Source: Tolypocladium sp. Sup5 PDA-1 (lineage: Eukaryota > Ascomycota > Sordariomycetes > Hypocreales > Ophiocordycipitaceae). Taken from it: a stretch of 64,000 nucleotides of DNA. Below, piece by piece: positions 20,659-32,483 of this stretch (its first letter is position 1; every line of letters begins with the position of its first letter). The stretch covers positions 1-64,000 of the forward strand of contig JPHH03000040.1 in the NCBI GenBank assembly GCA_000750105.3, read 5' to 3'. Below the pieces are notes generated by a model. The model made no database searches and had not been told where the DNA came from. It worked only from the letters and a program-made list of their open reading frames with translations. Position numbers and translations under genes: made by a program.

Positions 20659-23600
20659 ATGCTACCAGCAGGTAGCATCAACTGCAGCCGCAACCTGCGT
20701 GCTTCTGCCTCGCCTCACTCATACATCTTCACGCTGGCTGCGAAACGACTTTTAAGCAATTCTCTGCGCCTGTCAGTGGTCCGGCCATCGCCGAGGAGAC
20801 TGTTCGCCATGGCACCGAAGCAGGCGACTTTGGGGTACGTGAAGCCGAAGCAGGGCACGTTGCGGTGCGTGACGGCCCTGGGACAGCCCTGTTGGTGTTG
20901 CAATTGGAGTGGACTTTGCTAACTTTTCTTTCGTGATTGCAGCAAGTTCTTTGGTGTGAAGGATCCAGCGCCGCAGCAGCAGACGAAGCTTTCTTTTGCC
21001 ACAAAGGTTCCTAAGAAGAAGGAGGTTGTCGAGGACGGGGAGGGGGATGTGAGCTCGAAGGAGAATGCGGATCCTGAGACGGGTGAGCTCTGCTCTTTGC
21101 CCAATTTTTGGGGTGGCAGGCTAACATGTCACAAGATTCGAAGAAACGGCCACGAGTGTCTGACCAGAATGGCGCGGCGAAGAGCGAAGCCGAGGACGAT
21201 GAAGATGACGCACCGATTGTGAAGAGGCCGAGGAGAGGCCGAGCCAAGGTCGAGGACGACGAAGACAGCGCCATGGAAGAGAAGCCAAAGGTCGAAGAGA
21301 AGACTACAGCAGCCAAAAAGAAGTCGGCCAGCCCCAAACCGAAGGCCAAGCGTGCGAAAAGCCCTCGAGCGAAAAGTCCGCGAGCGAAGAGCCCTCAGGC
21401 AAAGGTGGAAGAAAAGTCGGACGAAGGTCTGACGGAGGAGTCGGCTGCTGAATCCGCGTCCGATGCAGAGGAGGTTGATGCTGATGAGGAGAAGCCCGAG
21501 ATTGCTGCCAAGGCACGGGAAAAGGCCCAGACGCAGCTCAAGGCCAAGAGCAAGCATCCATACCCGGACTGGAAAGCTGGGGATCCCGTGCCGTATGCGG
21601 CTCTCTGTCAAACATTTTCTCTTATTGAGATGACGACGAAACGACTGGTGATTATGGACCACTGCTCGCTGTTCCTACGACAGGTTATGCGGCTCACACC
21701 CGACGATTTACTCCCCACGGTCCTCCTCATGATCAACAAGCTCGCCCCCGATTATGCCGGCATCGAGCTCGGCATTGGCGAGTCTCTGATCATGAAGGCG
21801 ATTGGTGAGACCACAGGGCGGAGCCTTCAAGTCATCAAGGCGGATCAGAGGGTGATTGGCGATCTAGGCTTGGTGGCATTGAAGAGCAGGTCCACGCAGC
21901 CTACCATGTTCAAGCCCAAGCCATTGACTGTCAGGGGAGTTCACCAAGGCCTGATGAGCATCGCGACAGTATCTGGCAACGGCGCGCAGGGCAGAAAGGT
22001 TGACGGCATCAAGAAACTGTTGTCGGCCTCCGATTCTCAGACCACCGGCAAGGTCGACATCACAAAGGACAAGGGTGGGCCCAGCGAGGCCAAGTACATC
22101 ATTCGGTTCCTCGAGGGGAAGCTCAGACTTGGCCTTGCTGAGAGGACTGTCCTTGTGTCTCTGGCTCAGGCAATTGTGTGCCACGAGGCTGATCAAAAGG
22201 GCAAGGTGCCAAGCACAACTGAGCTGGAGAATGGAGAGTCTATTCTCAAGACCGTGTACAGGTATGTTTCAACGAGGAACCAAGAAGGGACCGGAGACTG
22301 ACAAGGTACAGCGAGCTGCCGAGCTACGACGCCATCATTCCTGCCGTACTTGAGAATGGCATCAAGAACCTCAGGGACAGCTGTAAACTTCGGCCCGGAG
22401 TCCCCTTGAAGCCCATGTTGGCCAAGCCGACGAAAGCAATCACCGAGGTCCTGGATCGTTTTGAGGGACAGAAATTCACTTGTGAGTACAAGTACGACGG
22501 TGAACGGGCTCAGATTCACTACGTGGCCAAGGATGCGCCACAAGAACTCAGCCAGGCGACGGCTGGTGCCAGCCGGGAGGCCGCTGGTGGGGTTGCCAGT
22601 ATCTTTTCCAGAAACTCCGAAGACCTGTCCAAGAAGTACCCCGACATCCTCGCCAAACTCCATACCTGGGTTAACGAGGACACCAAGAGCTTCGTGCTCG
22701 ACTGCGAGACCGTGGCATGGGACGTTGATGAGAAGAAGGTGTTGCCCTTCCAGCAACTGATGACACGGAAGAAAAAGGACGTCAAGGTGGAGGATGTCAA
22801 GGTCAAAGTATGCGTGTTCGCCTTTGATCTGCTCTATCTGAACGGGGAACCTGTCGTGGAGAAGTCGCTACGCGAGCGGAGAGACCTCCTTCAGGAGTCG
22901 TTCACCCCTGTTGAGGGCGAATTCGCATTCGCCACGTCCATGAACGGCCAGGAGCTTGACGAGATTCAAGTCTTCCTCGACGAGAGTGTCAAGGCTTCAT
23001 GCGAGGGGCTCATGGTCAAGATGCTGGACGGCACTGAGAGTGGATATGAGCCGAGCAAGCGGAGTCGAAACTGGCTCAAGGTAAGACTGTCCCCGGCCAA
23101 CTCAGTTGTGCATCCCTCTGACAGATCGCATAGGTCAAGAAGGACTATCTCTCCGGCGTCGGCGACTCTCTCGACCTCGTTGTCCTGGGCGCGTACTACG
23201 GCAAGGGCAAGCGCACGTCAGTCTATGGCGCCTTCTTGCTTGCCTGCTACAACCCATCAACAGAGACATACGAGACGGTCTGCAACATCGGCACCGGCTT
23301 TTCTGAGCAGGTCCTCGAGGAGCTGCATGCTCAGCTCTCACAGATCAAGATTGATCGGCCGAAGCCCTTCTACTCACATTCGTCTGGTGGCCAGCACCAG
23401 CCTGACATCTGGTTGGAGCCGCGCTACGTATGGGAAGTCAAGACTGCCGACTTGACTCTCAGTCCGCGGTACAAGGCGGGCAGCAAGGAAGGTGTGGACC
23501 CGTCGGGTGAGAAAGGCATCAGCTTGCGATTCCCGCGCTTCATCAAAATTCGGGATGACAAGAAGCCCGACGAAGCGACAAGCAGCAGGCAAGTGGCGGA

Positions 23601-23670
23601 GATGTACAGGAAGCAGGAGAGCGTGACGAAGAACAAGGGTCCTGCGGTGGATGACGATTTCGAGTACTAG
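20659..23670 (+). CDS. ATP-dependent DNA ligase I (Cdc9/Cdc17 type) with two in-frame starts
   Basis: Exons: 20659 (or 20809)-20834, 20943-21082, 21136-22261, 22312-23080 and 23134-23670. The ATG at 20809 gives 865 residues (nuclear form). The in-frame ATG at 20659 adds 50 residues with eight Arg/Lys and no acidic residue (ending RPSPRRLFA), a mitochondrial-type leader. The nuclear N-terminus carries a PIP box across intron 1 (QATLGKFF) for PCNA binding. An acidic/Lys-rich disordered region follows, then the ligase DNA-binding domain (about 200-430). Next come the adenylation domain, with the catalytic lysine in KYDGE (Lys491 in the short form), and the OB fold (FLEPRY-like IWLEPRYVWEVK, SLRFPRFIKIRDDKKP). 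It seals Okazaki fragments and repair nicks. Yeast CDC9 makes nuclear and mitochondrial forms from two AUGs, the same layout. Confidence 0.93.
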
Positions 23671-24088
23671 ATGGCTGTATTCTGGCGGCATGTTGCTTGT
23701 CGGGATCGCGGGTGTTTACAAACAGCCTCCTGCATTGGACGCGAATGTCTATGAGTCAGCGCCATGGCAATTGCTCAACGGGACGACAACACAATGTTGG
23801 CTCACGATGCTGGTGTAAGCTGCAGTGACGCGCCGTGAAATTCAGTGAGCGCGACAGGGCTTCGCACGATTCGCATGCACCCCAATCGAGTCTAGCGCGC
23901 CAAGGGACCACGCGAACCCACCACGCTTAGCCCAACGCATGCGTCGCTGAGTGGTCTGTGCTTTTCACGTGATGCTGCGAATCATGAGAATTTCAAGACT
24001 CAGACGCGGTTCTCAACGCCAAAATTTTGCGATTACAAGATTCTATCTTGTCGCTTTTCTTGCCAATTGTTTGTTTCTCAACGCCAAG
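23671..24088. other. Intergenic region between DNA ligase I and CTP synthase
   Basis: 418 bp holding the ligase 3' end and CTP synthase promoter. Two ATGs at 23972 and 23984 are in frame with the CTP synthase start, with no stop between; see the CTP synthase entry. Confidence 0.5.
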
Positions 24089-26352
24089 ATGAAGTACGTT
24101 TTGGTCTCTGGAGGTCAGTTTCTTGAAACCCCCTATTTTTGTGTTTTTGTTGCCTTGCTAACTGTGTCGTCATAGGTGTGGTGAGCGGCGTGGGAAAGGG
24201 AATCATCGGTATGCTACCAGGCGGCAGACGAACGCGTTTTGGGGGCGAGTTTTGCTGATGGCGAGGAAAGCTTCGTCGGCGGGGTTGTTGCTCAAGACGA
24301 TCGGGCTGAAAGTCACGGTATGTTTCGCCGAAATTGGGTTGAGGGCTGTTGGGCGTGTGCTGATGCGGCGGGTTTAGGCAATCAAGATTGATCCGTATAT
24401 CAATGTCGATGCCGGGACGATGAACCCTAAGGAGTAGGTTCTCCTCTGGCCTGTTGCCGTTGTGGGAGTCGAGATTGCTGACGGTGCGTCTACAGGCACG
24501 GAGAGTGCTTCGTGTTGAAGGACGGTGGAGAGACGGATCTGGACCTGGGAAACTATGAACGGTACGGCCGCACTTTCACGAGCCGCCCATGCGACGAGCG
24601 ATGTGGCTGACTTTCCAAGGTATCTGGGTCTGGATCTCACGAGGGACAACAACATCACCACGGGCAAGGTTTACAAGCATGTGATTGAAAAGGAGCGAAG
24701 GGGTGACTACCTGGGCCGCACCGTCCAGGTTGTTCCCCACGTCACTTCCGCCATCATCGAGCACATCGAGCGGGTGTCGAGGATCTCTGTCGACAAGACG
24801 AGCTCCGAGCCGGATGTGTGCATTAGTATGTCCCCCGTCATTCGACATTTGTCTCACCCAACACTAACGTAACGGTACGCAGTCGAGTTGGTATGTGCCC
24901 TTCTTATGGCTTGTCAACCACGGCCTTTGGCCGCCAATCGTCCGATTTTATCATTTTGAGCCTCTTTCATCTTTCTAACATGAGATCTCAAGGGTGGCAC
25001 TGTTGGTGACATCGAGAGCATGCCTTTTGTTGAGGCACTCACCCAGCTCCGCCACAAGGCTGGCAAGGACAACTTTATCAACATCCACGTCTCCTATATC
25101 CCCATCGTCAACGGCGAACAGAAAACGAAGCCGACGCAACATGCCGTCAAGAGCATCCGGAGTGCTGGTCTCATCCCGGATTTGGTGAGTGGCTAAACTG
25201 ATCCCCGTAGTGTCTGAGTGACTAATGGAGTCTGGTCTGTAGATTGCGTGCCGCTGCGAGAAACCCCTCGAAAGGGTCACGATGAACAAGATTGCTCAGA
25301 GCTGCCAAGTCGAAGTCGAGCAAGTCGTTGCTGTTCGAGACATGCCCACCATTTACCAGGTCCCGATTCTACTGGAGAAACAAGGCCTCCTAGACCTCTT
25401 GCGTAAACAACTGGTCCTGGACCACGTGGCCCTGACGCCGGCCCTGGTCACGAAAGGTGCGGAGATCTGGAAGAAGTGGAACGCAATCATCCCGCAGGAG
25501 CATTCGGAGAAGATCAACATCGCCCTCGTCGGCAAGTACGTCGAGCTGCCCGACGCTTACCTGTCCGTTGTCAAGTCGCTGGAGCACTCCGCCATGCGAT
25601 GCGGCCGGAAGCTGAACCTAACCTGGGTCGACTCTGAGCAGCTGGAGGACAAGACCCAGAAGAGCGACCCCGTTGCGTTCTACAAGGCCTGGCATGAGGT
25701 CTCGACCTCGTCCGGCATTCTGGTCCCCGGAGGCTTTGGCTTCCGCGGCACCGAGGGCATGATCAAGGCTGCTCAGTGGGCTCGCGAGCGCAAGACGCCA
25801 TACCTGGGCATCTGCCTAGGAATGCAGATTGCCGTCATCGAGTACGCGAGGCACATTTGCGGAAAGAAGGGTGCCACGTCCGAGGAGTTTGACGCGCAGG
25901 CCGAGCACCGCGCTATTATCTTCATGCCCGAGGGTTCCAAGGAGCACATGGGCGGCACGATGCGGCTGGGCTCGCGGGCGACGCACTTCCAGCCGGGCAG
26001 CGAGTACAGCAAGCTGCGCGCCCTGTACGGCGAGGCCACCACCATCGAGGAGCGCCACCGCCATCGCTACGAGGTCAACCCGGACTTCGTCGAGGACCTG
26101 GAAAAGGCCGGCCTGACGTTTATCGGCAAGGACGACTCGGGCAACCGCATGGAGATCTTTGAGCTCAAGGACCACCCGTGGTTCGTCGGCGTGCAGTACC
26201 ACCCCGAGTACCTGAGTCGCGTGCTCGACCCCTCGCGCCCGTACCTGGGCTTCATCGCCGCGGCCTCGGGCTGCCTCGACCGCGTGACCGAGGAGGCGCT
26301 CAAGGAGAAAACGCTGGTCGTGAACGGCGCTCATGAGGATTCCAAGTTTTGA
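24089..26352 (+). CDS. CTP synthase
   Basis: Nine exons: 24089-24113, 24176-24208, 24271-24317, 24378-24433, 24496-24561, 24620-24825, 24883-24890, 24993-25184 and 25243-26352, for 580 residues. Exon 7 is a microexon of 8 nt; joined, it restores the invariant IELGGTVGDIES. The N-terminus MKYVLVSGGVVSGVGKGII is the universally conserved start of the synthetase domain. The C-terminal class I glutamine amidotransferase domain has the nucleophile Cys402 in GICLGMQ and His531/Glu533 in QYHPEY. The enzyme aminates UTP to CTP with glutamine and ATP, the last step of pyrimidine nucleotide synthesis, and forms cytoplasmic filaments in many species. Intron 4 has the less usual donor GTAGGT. Upstream in-frame ATGs (23972, 23984) could add up to 39 basic residues; I consider 24089 the main start because of conservation. 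Confidence 0.95.
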
Positions 26353-26791
26353 TCGAACCCACGCCGAGACGGAGAGCTTACACGAGAATCACGAAAAGGG
26401 GGGGGGGGGGGGGGGGGGGCTTGAACGAGGTGATGGGCATTTATAGATTGGAGAACTCTCGGTGCGACGGGTTAGGAGCACGTAGAGTCAGGGGTGGTGG
26501 GGGGCACACTCAACGGGGGCTTGATTGATATTACGAGTTATCCCTGGTATCGGTAGACCATACATTGTCATAGGCGTTTCTGCGCGCACGGTATGCGCGA
26601 GTTTCTCTCACGGGCTTAAATTAAAGTTGCATATTCAAACGATACCGTCATGCTCTCACTCGCTCGCTCGCCCGCCCGCACACTCTCATTCGCTCAATGG
26701 TCATCATATTCGTTCTCTCGTCCCGATGTCCAAGATGATTCAAACGAGTCTAGTATCATACACGCGTTTCTTTCACACAAAACACACAGGT
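26353..26791. other. Convergent 3' region between CTP synthase and the CLC gene
   Basis: 439 bp between two stop codons, containing the 22-base G tract (26398-26419) within the probable CTP synthase 3' UTR. Nothing else recognised. Confidence 0.55.
26398..26419. repeat. Uninterrupted G tract (22 bases)
   Basis: It begins 46 bp past the CTP synthase stop codon. It is likely hypervariable and could form G-quadruplex structures in DNA or in the mRNA 3' end. Confidence 0.9.
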
Positions 26792-29700
26792 CTATAATAT
26801 CGATCCCCTATCCTCCTCCCGCATCCCCTCGCCGTCATCCGTCCCATCCTCGCTGCGCAACAGCCCCCTCCCCTCGTGCTCCCCGTCTCCGGGCGCGTGG
26901 TCGCCGCGCCTGTCCGCGGAACCCGGCGCACCGCCGTCGGCGCCGCCCGTACGGCGCGTCTCGTCGGCACCGTTGAGGACGTACCAGACATCCTTCTTGG
27001 TGAGCAAGCCCTGCAGGACGCCGCGGTCGCTGAAGAGCACGTAGCGCAGGCCGAGCTTCTGGAAGTACGAGACGACGAGGTGGAGGCTCGTACGCGAGGG
27101 TAGCGTGAGGGGCGTCTGGTCCATCCAGGGGCGCAGGTCGAGCGTGGCGCGCGGGTCGGCGAGGGGCTGGTGCGAGAAGAAGGCCTCGGTCTCGGGCGGC
27201 AGGGCGCGCGGCGGCTGCGCGGCGGTGCGGATGTTGTAGCTGAGCTCGGCGCGGGAGATGTAGCCGAGGAGGATGGCCTCGCGGGGGTCCGAGATGACGG
27301 GGAAGCCGCGGTAGGGGTGCATCTCGAGGATGGTGTTGAGGGAGGCGATGGTGTGGCCCGTCGCGGTGAGCACGACGAGGTCCTCGATGCGCGTCATGAT
27401 CTGGGACGCGGGGATGTCGGGGATGATCATCTCCTCGCTGTTGTCGAGGAACGGGTACTCGTTGAAGTGGATCCACGACTCGTAGATGCCGCGGCGCGAG
27501 AAGGCGTCGCCAACCCACTTGGAGATCATGACGGCGATCATGATGGGCAGCACGTATGTGAGCGCGCCGGTAAGCTCGAACATGATGACCACGATGGACA
27601 CGGTCATACGGGTCACGCCGGCGAGGGCTGCGGCAGCGCCGATGATGGCGTACGTGCCAGGGGTGATGCAGGGCACGTCTGGGGCGCAGGTCGCAAAGAC
27701 GAAGAACTTGGGGTGGTTGGTGACCCAAATCTCCATGATGATGCCGACGGCTCGACCGGTGAGCGCGCCGACGGCCATGGACGGGAGGATGATGCCCGCG
27801 GGGATCTGCAGGCCAAAGGTGATGGCGGCGAGGAAGAAGCCCAGCACGGCGGCGAAGATGAGCAGGATGATGGTGCTCGCGGAGGCGGCGCCGGTCTTGC
27901 ACAGGCCGATCTGGTCGTCGAGGACGCGCGAGCAGTCCGAGAACAGGTTGGAGACGAGCTCCGAGGACTGCACCTTCATGTAAAAGTTGGGGTAGTTGAT
28001 GAGGGCCGTGAGGAGGGCCACGGCGAGCACTTGAACGATGGGGCCCGGAAGCCAGGGCCTGGCCTTTTTCCATCGAGCGACGGCCATGTTGGCTTTGATA
28101 AAGAGGCCGCCGTATACACCCTGCTCGTTGTCAGTCTGAATCACATGTATGTTGTCAGGCCAAGTGCAGGTGACATACACCAAAGATGCCCAAGAGGGCA
28201 TAGGGGATCATTTCAAATCCATGCCACTCGCTGTTGTACTTTGTCTGGTACAGGACGAGCTTGCCGGACCTGAACGGGTCAAAGGCCTGGAGGGCCACGG
28301 CGGCAGTCATGGCGCATACGAAGCTCTGCCACATGGTCTTGTCCGGGAAGTAGTAAGAGAGTTGCTGCGACAAGTCAGCAGCGTGTGTGTGAGTAACACG
28401 GATAGGGCGCCGTACCTCGAGGCTAAACAAGACACCGCCGATAGGAGACCCAAAGGCCACGGAGATGCCTGACGCTGCCGCAGCGGAGAGAACTTCTCGC
28501 TTCCGAGCTATGTAGAGTCAGCCATCCATTGCCTTCAACAGGCCAAGTACGTATGTCCTACCTTCGTTGTCTCTGATACTGCCAAACAGTTTGATAAACA
28601 AGTTTGCGCAGCAGCATGCAACATGCACAAGGGGGCCTTCCTTTCCTAACCACATGCCAGAGCCAACAGCAAGAACCTACTCACAACAGTTAGTGGCAGA
28701 TTCGGAGCGCATAGGGCGAGCGAGCCTCACCAGGCCGAGAGACTTGGTTATGAGCGTCCACGTCCCCAGAAACCTGCGGATGACGAAGCCGCCCAATACG
28801 GTCTTGATCTCCGGGATACCGCTGTGCTTGGCGTATATGGCATACTCCTGAACGAGCAGCGCCGCGCAATACGCAAGCGTGATCTTGACATACATGTTAG
28901 CACAAAACAACAAGGCGCTCGTGGGTGAAGAGCGGGCGCATACGGAGAAGCTGAGGTAGAAAAAGTATTCAATGAACCACTTGCCGCCAGCCGCGTGGAC
29001 GCCCAGGGCCTCGCTCCAAGACTTCCATCCCAGACACTTGGACCCCTGGTCGTAGCCGTAGCAGCAGAAGCTCTTGTTGAGGTAGAAGTGGCCGCCCTCG
29101 GGCCCGCTGGAGCAGAAGCCCAGCTTGAGGTCCCCCAGCCAGTCCGTCGTCACGTCGATGCCCGCGGCGATTGCGCCGACGAGGAGCCCCGTCAGGATCA
29201 GCACGACCCAGACCTGGCCGGCGTCCACGATGCGCTGGACGTACCCGAGCAGGCCGCTCGCGCCCGACGACAGCACGCGCAGCCGCTGGCGCTCCTTGGT
29301 GTACTCGAAGATCCAGTCGATGGCCGTCAGGTCCTCGTACCCGACCCGTCGCCCGGGGCCCTCGGCGTACCAGTCCAGCGACAGGCCATCCTTGGTCGCC
29401 GTATTGAGGTTGCTCGAGCCCGGCCTCTGCGAGGAACCGAAGGCGGTGGAGGAGTGGGAGTGGTGTCGCTGGGGAGAGGCAAGGTCGGGGCGCGGCGACG
29501 ACTGCGAGCCGGTCAGGGCGGCGAAGAATCGAGAGGGCGCGGACAGCAGCGGGGGCTTCTGCTTGCGCTTAAACGACAGCGGCGCGCTCAGCTGCCCGCG
29601 GATCGGGTCGTCGTCGAGGACGTGGTCATCGCCAGGATGATGATGGCGGTCGTCGTCGTCGTCGTTGTCGTTGTCGTCGTCACCGAGAAAGTCGAGCTCG

Positions 29701-29912
29701 TCGCGGTCGTCGGAGGGGGGCGTGTGCGCGGGCGGCGAGTGCGACGACGAAGAGGCAGAAGCGAAAGCGTGTTCGTTCTGGGCAGCTCCAGACATGATGC
29801 GACTCATCCCATCTTCCGCTGCTGTGGTTGACGCCAGATGGTCGCTGCAGCGGGTGTCGCAATGGTTGTTGGTCGAGGCGGTAGATTCAGCCTCCGTCAT
29901 GGACGGCGCCAT
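26792..29912 (-). CDS. CLC-type chloride channel / Cl-/H+ exchanger (Gef1-like)
   Basis: Six exons on the minus strand: 29912-28944, 28883-28731, 28676-28562, 28507-28416, 28364-28179 and 28120-26792, for 947 residues. About 200 N-terminal residues are disordered, with an Asp/His-rich cluster (DDDNDNDDDDDRHHH). The CLC membrane domain follows, with hallmark motifs KHSGIPEIKTVLGGF (about 342-356), GKEGPLVHVACCC with gating glutamate Glu387, and the later helix NO/PQ region (AAAALAGVTRMTVSIVVIM). Two CBS domains occupy the C-terminus (MTRIEDLVVLTATGHTIASL... and LRPWMDQTPLTLPSRTSLHL...). Gef1-type proteins balance charge in Golgi, endosome or vacuole during V-ATPase acidification. The start is the first ATG of the open frame; a second ATG lies at 29900. 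All introns are 51-60 nt. Confidence 0.93.
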
Positions 29913-30267
29913 GGGGAGCTTCAGGCCAATCGCTGCCAAGAGGTAGCGCCGATTAGCGCATGCGATGCGCTGAAAGGCAGTGGAGTTGCCTGGGCGCAGT
30001 CAGTGATTGGCTGGGCGGGCATCAAGTTTCTCGAATGTGGCGAGACCCCAAGTTACGGTAGGTTCTCTCTCGTCTGAACAGACCTCCAGCTCTGTCAGCT
30101 CAATACCGGCATATCGATCTCGCTTCACATTTTGCAAAACTCGTCATCCACCTCATCAGGCGATACTTTCTGTCACTTCCTTCACCGTGTGGTCGACGCA
30201 AGCCCTGGGACATGAGCATCACCCCTTGACACCAAGCCACAAGACCGCCTACGTCTGCGGCCAAGAC
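29913..30267. promoter_or_regulatory. Divergent promoter region, CLC (-) and neurochondrin-like (+)
   Basis: 355 bp between opposed start codons. An out-of-frame ATG at 30212 lies upstream of the plus-strand gene. No clear TATA box. Confidence 0.5.
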
Positions 30268-32290
30268 ATGGAGCAGCCCACGACGGAAGCCGCCCAGACG
30301 TCAAAGGATGGCGCCCCAAACGATGAGGCTGTCAACATCGCCAAGATCCAGCAGCTCCTCAAAGCAAAGGACGATACGCAGCGGTTCGTCGGCTTGGCGC
30401 TGCTGAAATCCGTCTTGGACAACTCGCCACAGCTCCGCGAGAATGAGCAGGTCGTGCAGAGCCTCTGGGGCAGCCTGCCGTCAAAGTTCCTCGACAGGTT
30501 ACTGCGGACAGGCTCGAAGCCGTCAAGCCAGAATGCAAAGGAGATGCTGGATCTAGTAGTCTCGGTGCTACATACCTTTGCCGCCCTTCTCCCAGAGCGG
30601 TCCAGAGGCGACGCCAAGTTTGCAGACAGGATACCGGGGCTGGTCGGCGCAGTTTTGTTCAGGTGAGAGGATCGTCAAGGCCTTGTGTGATTTCCATTCT
30701 GACCCTCGGTAGCTCTGAAGAAACCACAACGCTGCTGCTGCAACTCCTTTACACGCTGGCGAGCTCCCCGAGCGGAGCCCAGGCCCTCGTCCGCGTGGAG
30801 GACCTGAGTCCTCTCACTGAGACTGCTCCCACACACGCCATTGTCCTGGATATACTTCGGTTTTCGTGGCTCAATGCCATGGCCGTGGTAGAGGATAAAC
30901 GGGCACTCTCCTCTCGGATAGACGACACCATCCAGAGCCTCGTGTCATCATTCACCGGCACTGATGCAGTCACATTACTCGAGTTTCTCGGGTCGTTTCT
31001 ACGGCAAGCCGACCCGGTGGTAAGTCGCTCTCATGGACACAACCAAGAGACAAGGTGGCTGATACTCGCGCTTAGATCCTATCACCAGAGCCCAAGTGGC
31101 TGAAAACAGTGGTCGGCTACATCCAGAACCTGGTAACAAGCCGGCCGACTCCTGAAGCAAGATCCGCGTACACCAACGCCGCGGCGTCGCTCCTCCAGGC
31201 GTACCCGTCCTCGGCGCCAGAACTCTTGTTCACAGATGAAAAAAAGGACGAGAAGCCGTTTGCGTACCTGCTCGTCGACCTCCTGCTCATCGACATCCGC
31301 TCGTCGGCACCAACGCTACTGGAGGGGCTCAACACCCCCGCATACCCAAAGATATCACGGCGACTGGCATCCGCATTTGACGTCATCTGCATCTTCATAG
31401 GATACCTGGTTCGATCGTTAGAAGATGAGTCGCTGGAGACATTCTTCATGCCGGCAGACAGCCTCCTCAAGATCCGAAAGAGCATTTCAGAGACAATGTC
31501 CGTGGCGGTTGAGTACCTTCGCGATCGATGGGATGCCTCTGTTGCCGGAGCCATGGGCCTACATCCCGACGCCCGAGTCGGCCCAGCCGAAACTTCATTT
31601 GGTTCGCACCGTACCTTGGCGTGGGATGCGATTGCAAACACGGTGGATAATGATCCTTATATCCTCTCCGCCGTCAGAGCACTGGCCCTCTGGCTGCGGG
31701 AGGAGGAAAATGAGCTGCTACGGAAAGAGGCAACCGGCTTGATCGACATGTTCATGGACCTCTACCGGGCCAGCACCTCGGAGAAGCTCGATTTTCGATC
31801 CGCTACGCTGGTCGCCCTGGAGGCCTTGATTACGCTGGATCGGGGTCGCGAGATACTCCAGAGCCATGACGGCTGGCAAATCCTGAGCGATGACCTGACC
31901 AGCATACTACAAGAATCTTCTGCCGTGTCTCACGAAGTTGAGGCGTCTCGAGGCATCGAAATCGTCCGCGTCCTCCTGCAAGTCGCAGAGCAACAGTACA
32001 GCGGCACGGAAGAGGAGTGGATGAACCTCATCACCACGGTGGCCGCGTGGGACGTCTCCGGCCCGGAACGGCCGCCTGTGGTACAGGAGTTCCAGGTTGC
32101 GGTGCTGCAGCTCTGCTGTACGCTGTTGGCGGGTGCGAGTGACGGAATGAGGAGCAGGTACAGGCACTCCATCAGTGCCATCAACGGCATTGCGAGCCAG
32201 TTGAGTCGGAGTATTGGGCGGGACAGCTTCGTTAGGGAGCCGATGGAGGATGTTCTGGCGACCCTGGATGGGTTTGAGCAGGGTGGCTGA
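30268..32290 (+). CDS. Neurochondrin-family protein
   Basis: Three exons, 30268-30662, 30713-31019 and 31076-32290, give 638 residues. The protein is almost entirely helical and HEAT/ARM-like, beginning after a short acidic tail with VNIAKIQQLLKAKDDTQRFV, followed by GLALLKSVLDNSP and SKFLDRLLRTG. These, with TLAWDAIANTVDNDPYILSA and the long leucine-rich helices, match the neurochondrin family found in animals and fungi. Animal neurochondrin is a cytosolic scaffold affecting signalling. The fungal role is not established, so only a scaffold function is inferred. No membrane segment or signal peptide is present. The 3' end is convergent with the Vma22-like gene, 193 bp away, where TACTTCGTA (32295-32303) occurs five bases after the stop. 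Confidence 0.88.
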
Positions 32291-32483
32291 GATGTACTTC
32301 GTAACAACATGTTGTATGCAAGTCCAAGTACGGTGGCGGCTCTGCATGTGCTGAAAACCTGTTCCTACATTCATCATGTTTGATATCTCATATAGCCGGT
32401 AGGTACAACGGCCTTCGGCTGTGCTCCCTGATAATGCATACCCTCTTGGATGGCCATCTAAGCCGAGTGAGCGTGTCATGTTA

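Noticed and set aside
20659..26352. DNA ligase plus CTP synthase as an operon-like or functional gene pair
   Set aside because: Both are on the plus strand and adjacent, but each has its own promoter-sized upstream space and neither pathway requires co-transcription.
27170..28273. 367-codon plus-strand open frame across the CLC gene
   Set aside because: Antisense shadow with Gly/Val/Asp-rich low-complexity translation; the minus strand is an unmistakable CLC protein.
28995..29831. 278-codon plus-strand frame opposite the CLC N-terminus
   Set aside because: Antisense of disordered repeat-rich coding sequence; ends in a translated trinucleotide repeat (poly-Val).
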